A stretch of 64,000 bases of DNA from Cynocephalus volans (lineage: Eukaryota; Chordata; Mammalia; Dermoptera; Cynocephalidae), in contig NC_084463.1 in the NCBI RefSeq assembly GCF_027409185.1, positions 73,455,852 to 73,519,851 on the forward strand, written 5' to 3'. Position 1 is the first letter of the stretch. Every line of letters begins with the position of its first letter. The notes below the pieces were generated by a model. That model worked only from the letters and a program-made list of their open reading frames with translations. It did not search any database and was not told the DNA's origin. Shown piece after piece: positions 26,033-37,723 of the stretch. The position numbers were made by a program, and so were the translations under genes.

Positions 26033-28184
26033 ACTTCATGGACATTATAGGAATACAAAGATTATTTTACTTTTCAGACATTTACACATAACACAACAGA
26101 AAAATCCTTCAGTCGACTGACTAGTTTCTATAAACTTGGTAGAGTTATGGCACAACAAAAGAGTCACCTGTGAAATACACAAATGTTTTGTACTCAAGGA
26201 TATTTTCAAATCACATGAGATGATTAACTTAGACCCCTCAATCTTATCCTCATACTGATTATACTGTAAGCAGTGATTATGGTGTCCATGTTGCATGTTT
26301 TGAAAGTGTGAATGTGGCAGTTCTAACATATCTTCACATTGTCTCTGAAAAGCTAAGGTAATGATTGAAATGCTATTGTAATTTTGAATATGATCCTCTT
26401 CCAATGTCTGGCATTACCTTCCTATGTAATTACTCTTCCGTGTGACTTAGAGTACACGTCCCGATTTTTGCAATGCTCATAAATACCTAATCTGTAGTAA
26501 ATTTACTTCAAAAGAAAAGCAACTTTAGCTTGTCTCTAGGATATGGCTATGTCTTGCTTACATATGTAATCGATACAAAGAAAAATGAACCACCTCACAA
26601 ATCTATCAGATTAAAACTTTAAACAAAAGTGCAACTTGAACCAGCACTTTTGTGGCTTGCTTCAGGAAAGGGACCACAGCAAGTACAGCCACACACATGC
26701 CTCACTATCAGAAAGGAGAACTGGGCTTCACACTTATGTCCTCTACAGCAAAAACTTTAATTCCTCACTGAGCATCACTAGAATTAGCTCACAGACAACT
26801 CAGAAGCAGGAACACTCTGAACACTCTGGTCTGTGTTAAAATGAAATGAAGGTTGAGATTTCTTTATGCAGCAGCAAGAGAAGTTGGATTCTGAATTCCT
26901 CTTTGGAGTCAAGTTGGTCTTTGAAAGAAAACCAATTTGCTTTAAGAGGTTCTAACCTAGCAGGATGCCAGATGATGGCAAGGGTGCTTAAACTGAGGGT
27001 GCTGTATGGACAAGGGACTGGTACATTGGAAAGACTACCTTCTGTTCCAGCAGAGGGTAATTAGAGCGTCAACAATACTGTTATTACCACTAAGGGCCAG
27101 CAAAGACCTAGACCAGGAAGCTCCAGCAACACCTGATAACAGTGTACAGAGATCAATAGCAGGAGTTAAATGAGAAAGAAAATCTTTTATCAGATTTTCT
27201 ATTACATTACTAATTTTTATAACATTAAAATATTTTTCATTCTTCTATTTCGATTCACTGATATTTATTCCTGGTTTTGACTCTCTGCTTACTGTTAATC
27301 TATTTGTTAATTCTAATCCATTATTTTCTTTTTTAAAAGCATAAATGCTCTCAGGCATAGTTGTTTATGTGTGTTTAACCTGTCAACTCTAGAAACATTA
27401 AAGTAGAAGAGATTGACATTACAGATTATAATGTCATGTAAAAAGAGTTTTATGCAGTTAATACCTGAGTGTCTATACAGTGGGAAACTCTGAAGTAATA
27501 AGTAAGATATCAAGGCCAAGTAGGCCAGGATTGTGGCAGTCAAATGACAGGTAGCCAGCTTTTTGGAATCTTGAGAAGAAAACCTCTTTGCCACATATAG
27601 ATATTTACAGAAATATTAGAATTATTGAAATAGAAATAATGGTTGATGCGTGATCAGATGTTGATAATATATTAAAATGGGTAGTAAATACCTATTTCTA
27701 TGCTCTGTAAGTTTAATGAAATTTCTAATAAAGTCTGTCAACTGAGTGGCATAAAAGAAAATCAGGTACAGATTTTATTCCTGCTAAAGATGATGAAACA
27801 ATTTCAAACTTTGTGGTTCATAATTTAAGACTCCTGTACCTTTGTGCTTATTTTCTGTTTCAATTAAGCCTAGCCTTTAGAAGGCATAGCTTCCCTACTA
27901 GCATCTTCAAATATCTTTATCATTTGTAGAAGAACATCTCAAAAGTCAAAATTGGATACCATTAAAATACCTTGCCACTTTACAATGTTACAAGTGAAAT
28001 TCGAGTTGTATGCCCTTACATTGCACTCTTACAGTTTTCCCATTAGTGTAATAATTTTTTTTGATGCCACTATAATGATACTAGCAGAGAATATGTGCAT
28101 ATGATTTATCAGTATGTTAATGTAGTAAAATTTCATAATAAATCCCAAAGTTATGACAATAGTTTTACATATTCTCTAAACTGA

Positions 28185-28278
28185 GTCAGCAAACTATGAC
28201 CCATGAGCCAAATCTAAACTGCCACAAAAATATTTACTATAAGGTCTTCACAGAAATAGTTTGCTAACCTCTGCTCTA
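28185..28278. mobile_element. Short hAT-type DNA transposon relic
   Basis: Ends are inverted copies: 'gtcagcaaactatgacccat' on the left and 'agtttgctaacctctgctct' on the right. Inside is 'aaaatatttactataaggtc'. This matches the common element with GTTTGC(C/T)(A/G)ACC termini, heavily deleted. Confidence 0.65.
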
Positions 28279-28704
28279 AACCTATGGAAGGTGTCTGGAA
28301 TGTTGGATGGATTGTTTACAGTGGAATCAGTGTATGACTTAATTTGGCTTTCTTTACAGACAACATATACATTATTGCTTTTGAATATCATCATCTACTT
28401 GGAAAACAAATAAAAATAAAGTTATGTTAAAACAAAGACACATCCTTGAAATGTTTAGGACCAGCAAAACAATCATATATAAAAGCAGTATATTTTTAAG
28501 AAAAAATAATAAATGAACAATTTAAATTACATTTTTAAGCAATGATTTCAAGGTTCCTTAGAGAATTCCAGGCATTAAAGGACAGATCTCAAACTCCATA
28601 TAGCAGATTTCTGGTTTCTAAATTTTGGAACATAGAATTTAACACAGTATCTGAGATTCTGCAATTGCTATGGAAGAGACATTGTGGAGAGTTACTAATT
28701 ATCC

Positions 28705-28752
28705 AAAAAAAAAAAAAAAAAAAAAAAAACCCAAAAAACCCAAAAAACCCCA
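28705..28752 (+). repeat. Poly-A followed by (CCCAAAAAA)n
   Basis: A run of about 24 A residues, then CCCAAAAAA-type units, within the presumed 3' UTR. On the transcript strand this becomes alternating GGG and T6 blocks. Confidence 0.9.
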
Positions 28753-28978
28753 GGATATTTTAAAATGAGAAACCAGCCAAAAAAGAATGGCCAACAATTA
28801 AAACATTTTTTTCTTTATCCATTAATTGGGAGGTACATAGTCTGCTGGTGAAGAACTTGATAGAAACTGACTGCTTTCATTTAGTGGGCTGATCCCCATA
28901 TCTGTGTCAGATACAATCATAGCACTTATTATTTGTTACCATGGATACCATGAAGATACTGCCATCCACTAAATAGTA

Positions 28979-29067
28979 TTAGAGGAAGACAACATAATTC
29001 TCCGGGACCAGTCCTGTTTTGCCTTCGTAAGTTGCCTTTAACCATCCTGGTTCCACCGATGGGTACA
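28979..29067 (-). CDS. ARHGAP42: ARHGAP42 terminal coding exon: SH3 second half and stop
   Basis: 89 coding nt with acceptor TTTTGCCAG. It reads [20 protein letters not shown] then PENYVVFL and TAA. GWLKA carries the conserved SH3 Trp, and GLVPENYV is the classic C-terminal SH3 strand (G-x-[VIF]-P-x-N-Y-V). The protein ends in VVFL as expected for GRAF3. The exon continues into the 3' UTR. The polypyrimidine region of its acceptor is made of tetranucleotide repeats. Confidence 0.96.
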
Positions 29068-31530
29068 CTGGCAAAATAAATAAATAAATAATAGATAGAT
29101 AGATAGATAGATAAATAAATGTCACTCAATATTAGCTTCAAATAATTATATAAGCAAATGAGTAAAAACTCACATCAGATTGCATACATACACTCAAATT
29201 GTCAAAACAAAACAATGTCACAGCCCCTTTAAAATTAGAATGTCCTTTGCAATCACATAATCAACAAAACAATCTCTCCCTCTCTCTCTCACAAACACAC
29301 ACCTGCCCACAGGGGAAGAAACTGGGGTCCAGTGGGATTTGATGTGTTCACTCCCACAGAACAGAATCTGTGGCTCCTGGCTTCTGCTTTAGACTCTCAC
29401 CTCCATACTACTTCATCCTCCCCACGATGAGAAGCTTAAGGGAAGGGAACGGATGGACTCACCGTTAGAAAATATCGCACCCTGTGGGAAGGAGAGCTCA
29501 TGGCTGTGCTCTGCTTTACAGGAATACATGGCTTTGGCTTGGCTGAAAGATCAAGACAAACTGTAAAAACCACAACATTCAACTTGAGTACCTCTATACT
29601 TAAAACTATTATTAGGAATGCTATTAATTTTTAGTTATAATTGGAATGTAATATACATAAAGTATGTATGTAAGTACACCAGTGCATTTTCCACAAACTG
29701 AACACTATCGTGTAACCAAGTCAAGAAACTGATCATTACTGGCACACCAAAAGTCCTTCTTGTGTTTCCAGGAAATGCCCCCCAAGGAAAACCACCTGCC
29801 TTATAAAAAACAGTACAGATTGGTTTTGATGACTGTTATTTAATTGTTAGTAAGCTACTAAATAGGCTGTTTTTACAGCTAGGAACCAAGGTTCATAGTT
29901 ACCCTAAAATTTTTTTTCCCACTTTCATTTTCAGACTACCTGAGGTGAGATCCCAAAATTAAAAGGTCTATAGGATCTGATAAATAGGTTGAGTGGCATG
30001 ATATAGGAAAAAGAGTGAGATAAATGGATGATAAATGGCAACCAACTATAGCCTCACTGTCTAGGAGACAATGGGGACAGACAGAGACTTTGCAAACCAG
30101 AGTATACTCTTCTCCTAAAAGGGGTGCCAAGACTCAACTTTCCACATCTGTTACCACATGCGAATTCAGGCTCAATGTAGCCAGCCACTCTGTCTTTTTA
30201 GGAGAAGCCAGAATTTTGGGGTTTTATATGATATCTGATTTTAAAACATTTGAGCCAACACTAAACACCATCATCTGAGGCTGCTAATCAAGCCACTAAG
30301 TATTCCTCTTTATTCTGCAACATTCAGTTACATCGGGAAGACTTGCAGCTTATCCTGACCCCACCCACTTATCACCTCTCTGTGACCAGAGTCCACACCA
30401 GTATCACTTCCAGCCTCGCTGCCTGAAAATTAAAAACCCTTTGAAGATGAAAAAGCTCAGTAAATATGTGCTAAATGAATGAGTGAAATGGCTTCCTAAC
30501 TTCTTAAAGGCGTCCTCTTTTGTTCCCTACCCATCCATTATCGACAGAGCAGCCACAGGGCAGTTTTGAAGCGTCCATCATGTCACATTACTTCCCTGAG
30601 AACAACCTTTCAACTGGTTTCCTACTCTGGCCAACAAACTACGCACAATCAGGCACCTGTCAGTCTCCCGTCTGCTTTTGTTTCTTCTCACCTACTATGC
30701 TCCAGTTACACCAGCCTTCTGTCTCTTCCTCAAACATGCCAAACTCACGCCCATTCCAGGGCAGGCTGTCCTGCTCCCTGAGATGTTTTCCGCTTGATCC
30801 TCACAGGGCTGTGCACTTCAGGTTCATCTTAAATTTCATGAGCTTTGCTGGAGGGCAGGCCTTTCCTGAGCACACACTCTAAAACAGCTGCCTGGGCAAA
30901 CTATCATATCCTCCTGCTTTACATCTGAATGGTGTTACTATCTGGTATTTTGTTGTTATTGCTGATATTTTTGTATCTCTTCCCCCAACTAGAATGTTAC
31001 CTCCATGAACAATGCCTGGCACTTAGTCGTAACTCAGTAAATGTTTGCTAAACGGATGGGTGAAAAAAAGGAAAGATGCTCTGGGCTCTTTTTCTATATA
31101 AAGAGTCCTTCTAAGGATTTGAGGTACCTTTTCCATCCTCCCTGAGGTCCTAGCACTATACCTGCAAAGAAGCGTCAGCAGTCCAAGCCATCTGCAGTTC
31201 TCCCAAAGCAGCAGTGTTACATTATGATCTCCCTGTTGGAGCTAGAGCCTGGATCTTATCTCCGCACTTCCAGTATGAAGCTCAGTCATTTACACTGGGT
31301 TCCCAAAGACCATTTGCAGATTAAAAAGCTTATAAAGGAAATTCTGGTCCTTTCCCCAGGGTCTGTTTCACTTGTGGTGAGTCTCAGGCTGTACTTGCAG
31401 AAAGCTTGCTAGAGGAGCAGGTTTGGGAATGACTATCAACCCCTAGAGCACAATTTTCCAGTGAAACAGGGTCTTAGGAAGAACTGAGGAAGTGGAAGCA
31501 CCCAAAGAAGAACTTTACACTAAAAAAGAG

Positions 31531-31571
<41 letters not shown>

Positions 31572-34500
31572 TGCACATGAACACACGCACAAGTGTGTTG
31601 GGTGCATATAGGTGGGAGGTGGGAGGAAAGGATACTACCAAGTTCTGAAGACTTCTTAAAATCAGATTATGGATTATCTTAAACAGAATTTTAGCTTTTT
31701 CTATAAATCTTCTGGCCAACTATAACTATTTGACCTAGTCAGGATATAATTGAGGATTGTAGAGGCATTTCCCTAAAAATATGTAAAGATTTTTCAAAAA
31801 ATCAAATTTTCTAATAGTAACAACTTCCTCCAATAACCATTAAGTTTTATTTCTTTGGGTAATTAAGATAAATCATTAAGAGATCCATAAGAATACAATT
31901 TCTATCTTCTGCTAGGTCACTATTGGAGAATAAAAATGCTACTGATTTTGGGTGTTGAATCTGAATCCTGAAACAATATTGAGATTGTTTATCAGCTCTA
32001 AGAATTTTTTGGTAGAGTCTTTAGGTTTTTCTCTATGTAGGATCATGTCAACTGCAAACAGGGATAGTTTGACTTTATCTTTTCTAATCTGGATGCCCTT
32101 TATTTCCTTCTTTTGCCTGATTGCTCTGGCTAGTACTTCTAATACTATGTTAAATAGGAGTGGTAAGAGTGGGCATCCTTGTCTTGTTCCTGTTCTTAAG
32201 GGAAAAGCTGGCTTTTCCCCGTTCAGGATGATATTGGTGGTGGGTCTGTCATATATGGCTTTTATTGTGTTGAGATACTTTCCTTCTATACCTAATTTGT
32301 GGAGAGGCTTTATCATGAAGTGATGTTGAATTTTGTTGAATGCTTTTTCTGTGTCTACTGAGATAATCCTTGAGTTTGTTGATGTGGTGTTTCACATTTA
32401 CTGACTTGTGTATGTTGAACCATCCTTTCCTCCCTGAGATGAATCTCACTTATCACAGTGTATAATTTTTTTTGATGTGTTGCTGTATTCTGACTGCTAG
32501 TATTTTGTTGAGGATTTTTGCGTCTATGTTTATCAGAGATATTAGTCTGTGGTTTTCTTTTTCTGTTGTACCTTTGCCTGGTTTTGGTATCAGGTTGATG
32601 CTGGCCTCATAGAGTGAATTTGGGAGAGTGGTCTCTGTTTCACTTTTTTGGAATAGTTTGGAGAGAATTGATATTAATTCCTCTTTAAAGGTTTGGTAGA
32701 ATTCAGCAGTAAAGCCATCCGGTACTGGGCTTAAGAAATCAAGAAAGCTGGCTGGCTGGTTAGCTCAGTTGGTTAGAGTGCTATGTTATAGCACCAAGGT
32801 CAAGGGTTTGAATCCCTGTACCGGCCAGCTGCCCCCCCAAAAGAAAAGAAATCAAGAAAGCAAGTCCATTTATAATAGTCACCCCCCCCAAATAAAATAC
32901 TGAAATACCTAGGAATCAATTTAACCAAGGAGGTGAAAGAGCTCTACAATGAGAACTGCAAATCACTACTGAAAGAAATTAAAGAGGACAAAAAAATGTG
33001 AAATGACATTCCATGCTGTTGGATTAGAAGAATTAACATTGTGAAAATGTCCATACTACCCAAAGCAATCTATAGATTCAGTGCAATCCCCATCAAAATA
33101 CCAATGATTTTCTTTACAGAAATAGAAGACAACAATCCTAACATTCATACTGAACCACAAAAGATCCCTAATAGCCAAAAAATAAAGCTGGAGGCATAAT
33201 ACTACCTGATTTCAAATTATACTACAAAGCTATAGTAATCAAAGCAGCATGGTACAGGCATAAAAACAGACACCTGGACCAATGGAACAGAACAGAGAAC
33301 CCAGAAATCAATCCATGGACTTATAGCCAATTGATCTTTGACAAAGGCAACAAGAACATACACTGTGGAAAAGACTGCCTCTTCAATAAGTGATGCTGGG
33401 AAAACAGTAGGAGAACAATACATCCACATGTGGAAGAATGAAACTAGACCTGTACTTCTCACCATATACCAAAATCAACATAAAATGGGTTAAAGAGTTA
33501 AATATAAGACCTTAAACTATGAAAATACTGAAAGAAAACACTGGAAGTCAGACTTCTGGAAAGACTAGACTATGAATAAGACCCCAAAAGCACAAGCAAC
33601 AAAAGAAAAAATAAACAAATGGTATTATATCAAACTAAAATAGCTTCTACACAGCAAAGGAAACAGAGTGAAAAGACAACTACAGAATGAGAGAAAATAT
33701 TTGCAAACTATACATCGGACAAGGAATTAATATCCAGAATACATGAGGAACTCAAACAACTTCATGGTAAAAAAAAAAAAAAAAAAAGAAAGAGAAAAAT
33801 CCAATTAAAAAATGTGCCAAGGAGCTGAATAGACATCTTGCAAAGGAAGTCATACAAATGGACAACAGTTACATGAAAAAATGCTCAACATTACTAATCA
33901 TCAGGGAAATGCAAACAAAAACCAACCACACTGAGATATCATCTCACCCCAGTTAGACTGGCTATTACCAAAAAGACTGAGAATAACAAATGCTGGCAAG
34001 GATATGGAGAAAGGGGAGCACTTCTCCACTGTTGGTGGGACTCTAAATTAGTACAGTCACTATGGAAAACTGTATGGAGGTTTCTCAAACAACTACAGAC
34101 ATATCTATCATGCGATCCAGCAATCCCACTACTGGGTATATACCCAAAGGAATGGAAATCATCGTGTGCAAGGGATACCAGCACTCCTATTTATGGCAGC
34201 TCTATTTAGAATAGCTAAGATAGGGGACCAACCTAAATATCCATCAACGGACAACTGGATAAGGAAAACATGCTATATATATATATATACAATGGAATAC
34301 TATGCAGCCATTAAAGAGAAAGAGATTCTGCCATTTGCATCAACGTGGATGAGCTTGGAGAAAATTATGTTAAGTGAAATAAGCCAGGTACAGAAAGAGA
34401 AATACTGCATGTCCTCACTTGTAAGTGGGTGGGAGGGAGGGGGCAAGGAGGGGAGGGAGGGGAGGAGGGAAGGAGGAAGAAAAGAAAAGAAAAGAAAGGA

Positions 34501-37500
34501 AGACAAGACCACAATAATTTGTTGAACTCAGAAGGAGAGAAAAAAAACCTATGGTTACTAGAGGTGGAAAAGAGGAGGGAGAGGGGAATTAGGGAGAAAC
34601 TGGGTAAGAGACACAGAGAATAATTATGATTTGTAATAATGAATATGCTAATAATATTGATTTGTCATCACAAATTATATACAAATACTGATAGTCACTC
34701 TGTACCCCAAAAATATGTATAATCATTGTTTCAATTAAAAAATAAAGAAAAATTAAAAAAAAATAATTTCCACAACTTTGGAAATTATGATATAATATTC
34801 TTTGCAGTGATATTTTTGAAACTACCCTTTAAAATGTAACCAAATTCTTCTTCTGAATACTTCAGACATGAATGTTCTCCTTATGGTATTTAATGGGACT
34901 GGATGGGGAAGGGGAGAAGCATACAGAATAATTAACTACTAGAAAAATAGATATTGTTAAATGTGTCAAAAATACACAGCACAGAATACTATTTGTCATG
35001 ACTTTTCAATTATTTGTGCATATGACCAGACAGACAGAATTTTCTTCTGCTGAGATCTGTAACTACAGGTGTTAACTTGGCAGAGAGCTTTTGATGAGTT
35101 AATGTAGACTTGTGTGACAGTGAAGTTTCCTCTCTAGGTGTTAATGCTTCCTCTTTTACTGCCTTGCTATACTGAAGAGGATGTGAAAATAACACTGTCA
35201 CCTATTGTGTTTCTCTTCATAAGATTCTAATACCACTTTGAAAAGGATTTTGAAAATCCTGCTTCTTACTGAATGTGTAAGCAAGGTAATGACACCCACA
35301 GTCCTGAAAGCCATTTCTTCCCTTATTATCAGGAAAATGATCTGCTCACAAGCCTCATTCCTAATTCTAAATGCCCTCTAGAGATGAGTAAACTTACAAA
35401 GGTTTGACAGGGTCAGTGTGCAAACTTCACCAATGCTTATCTTAAATGTAAGAAAAATCAAGTTCACCAAAATCGATACAATGTTTTCTGGAGGGCCACT
35501 TAACAATGATAAACACACACACATGCATTGTGTATACTACTGACAGTTTCACTACTGAAGGGAATACGAACACACACACATATAGTTAGAAAGATGCCAA
35601 AGACATACTACATGTAAAAGCTAAAAACAAACAAAAAAATCACAACAATCTGAGTGTCTATCAGTAAAGGACTTAATAAATTAGAGTACGCCAATACAAT
35701 GAAGTATAAAGCAGCAACTACAAATAATGCTATTGAAGAACACATGCCATGAAATATTAATGTGTAAGGCAAAAAAAATTTTTTACAATTTTGTCTTTGG
35801 CAAGACCTTTAACTGCCCAGTAAATAATGCATTTGCTTCTTGGTCACTGGTTGGGGATTTCTTAAAATTTGTCACATTTTCTTTTCAGCAATACTGGCTA
35901 TTTCTGGCTTGGAAATCTCAGTGAGTACTGGATGCCTCAATGCTAAGGAACTTTCACCCGAGTTTGCAGAGTTAAAGCTGCTTATGTAAAAGACATGCAT
36001 ATAGCAACAGCACTGAAAAGTGAAAAAGGGAGTAACGGAGTATTTTTAGGTTAAAAATGTGTACTTTATACATTCAGTCAGCAATTTTATTGAGCATCTA
36101 TTCTGTGTTGGCCTCTATGGTAGGACAATACAGTGAACAACACTTCCATGGATCCTTTTCTGTGTGTTTATCCCAGAGCAGTAGTTCTCAAAGTACTCAG
36201 GGGAACCTGGAATGGAGGGACAGAGGGGACAGGTGAGACCCAAAGACATCAGTGCTCTGACAGCTAATGGAATGTGTATGAGAATCCATTTATTTTGTGT
36301 TATGCCAGGTATTAAAGAGATCTGCAAAAATGTAAAACAATGCAACTCTCTACTTTTGGGTTTTGAAAAATACTATTTTTCATACTTTTTATTTTATTTT
36401 TTGTCTTTTTCGTGACCGGCACTCAGCTAGTGAGTGCACCGGCCATTCCTATATGGGATCCGAACCCGTGGCGGGAGAGTCGCCACGCTCCCAGCGCCGC
36501 ACTCTCCCGAGTGCACCACGGGCTCGGCCCTCTATTTTTCATACAAATTATGTTATTTGTGCTAATATGTAATGGGCTTATTCTTATTTTAAATAAAGTA
36601 GTGAATATTTTTAAAAAATAATCTCAGTTTAAATTTCTGATACTGTAAATATCAGTATATATAACCCACATAAAGAAAAGCTCTTGGGAAATCCTTAACA
36701 ATTTTTTAAGTTTATAAAGGTGTTCTGAGACCAAAAAGTTTGAGAACCACCATCATAGATAAGATTACAAAGTTGTGTACTAAAATCTAATAGTAGTTAT
36801 CCTCAGGTGATGAAATTACAAGTGATTTTTATTTACTTTAGTTTATCAGTATTCCCCACATTTTTTAAAAGAAAAAAATTAAGTTATTTTAAAAAATCAT
36901 GGCTTCTTTTTTTTCTGTCTTATGTGTGTCATGGTGCTTTCTGTATCTTATGTGTGTCTCACATGTGTCACTATGGTAAACCAGTGATTTACAGCCTTCT
37001 TAAAACCCAAACTCACTAGATAAGATGACTGTTAAATCTTGTTTTTGTGCTTAGTAATTATAAACATGATATTGGACTTTTAAATAATGATAATAGAGAT
37101 ATTTTATGGTTTATGATGAGCCAGGCACTCAATTCTCAACTGACTCTCTTAATTCTCAATCACTTAATTCTCAAGGGCACTATTTTCCACACACTTCTAT
37201 AATGGTGAGCCAGACCTTAGTGACATATTAAAAATGCATAGGTTGATTGTTGAACATCTCAGTATATTTTTATTATACAGCAGCTTTCTAATTTACTTCA
37301 TTAATAGCTTGTTTTCTTAAAGCTCAGTGGGATTACCTCTTTGATTACAGTACTTTTAAGTGTTTACTTAACAGGCAGACTCTGTCTAGAGCTTCTTAAT
37401 AAAAGGGCTCCATCTAGTGGAGCAATCAACCATATCGCAGGACAGACAGAAGTAGCAAGGTTAAATCCCTTTACACTAAGGCCTGAAAAGGATGACAATC

Positions 37501-37691
37501 TCAGAGAAATGATGTTTGCTCTGACACGTTTGGGGCTTAGTTTTCACCTGCCTTGATAAAACAGGAAGAAGATGCAGATGCTTTATATGGAGGTAGGGTG
37601 CATGCAAGTGCTCTGGGATTGGCTATACAAATGCAAGGCATTGATCACCATCCTAGTAAGACACCACAGTCACTCTACTCTGTGCAGTTTA

Positions 37692-37723
<32 letters not shown>

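Larger units (their letters stand above)
24938..28978 (-). other. ARHGAP42: Presumed ARHGAP42 3' UTR (extent uncertain)
   Basis: After the TAA at 28979-28981 no further splice-linked coding sequence is visible on the minus strand. The region is AT-rich with few recognisable repeats, which suits a long 3' UTR. AATAAA signals on the minus strand (TTTATT on plus) occur at 24938-24943, 24105-24110, 24080-24085 and 23900-23905. I took the first of these as a provisional end without transcript evidence. The stretch includes a poly-A/C-rich simple repeat, a small hAT relic and an ORF at 25697-26032. Confidence 0.45.
32733..34764 (+). mobile_element. L1, direct 3' segment through 3' UTR and A-rich tail
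   Basis: Continues ORF2 from just after the reverse transcriptase ('aatacctaggaatcaattta', 'ggtgaaagagctctacaatg') through the C-terminal region ('ccatggacttatagccaatt', 'aatcccactactgggtatat', 'ggaatactatgcagccatta'). It ends with a 3' UTR containing a G-rich purine tract (34425-34500), 'ctctgtaccccaaaaatatg' and an A-rich tail near 34735-34764. Multiple stops and an internal poly-A show it is dead. A SINE interrupts it at 32748-32845. Confidence 0.95.

Noticed and set aside
26045..26404. 119-codon minus-strand ORF in the presumed 3' UTR
   Set aside because: No recognisable domain. Kept only as context for the neighbouring 111-codon ORF, which has a clearer hydrophobic segment.
30520..30882. 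120-codon plus-strand ORF
   Set aside because: Entirely within an L2 element whose consensus order is clear.
31952..32323. 123-codon plus-strand ORF
   Set aside because: It is the antisense of the L1 reverse-transcriptase segment.
34166..34525. 119-codon plus-strand ORF
   Set aside because: It is the C-terminal L1 ORF2 region running into the L1 3'-UTR purine tract.
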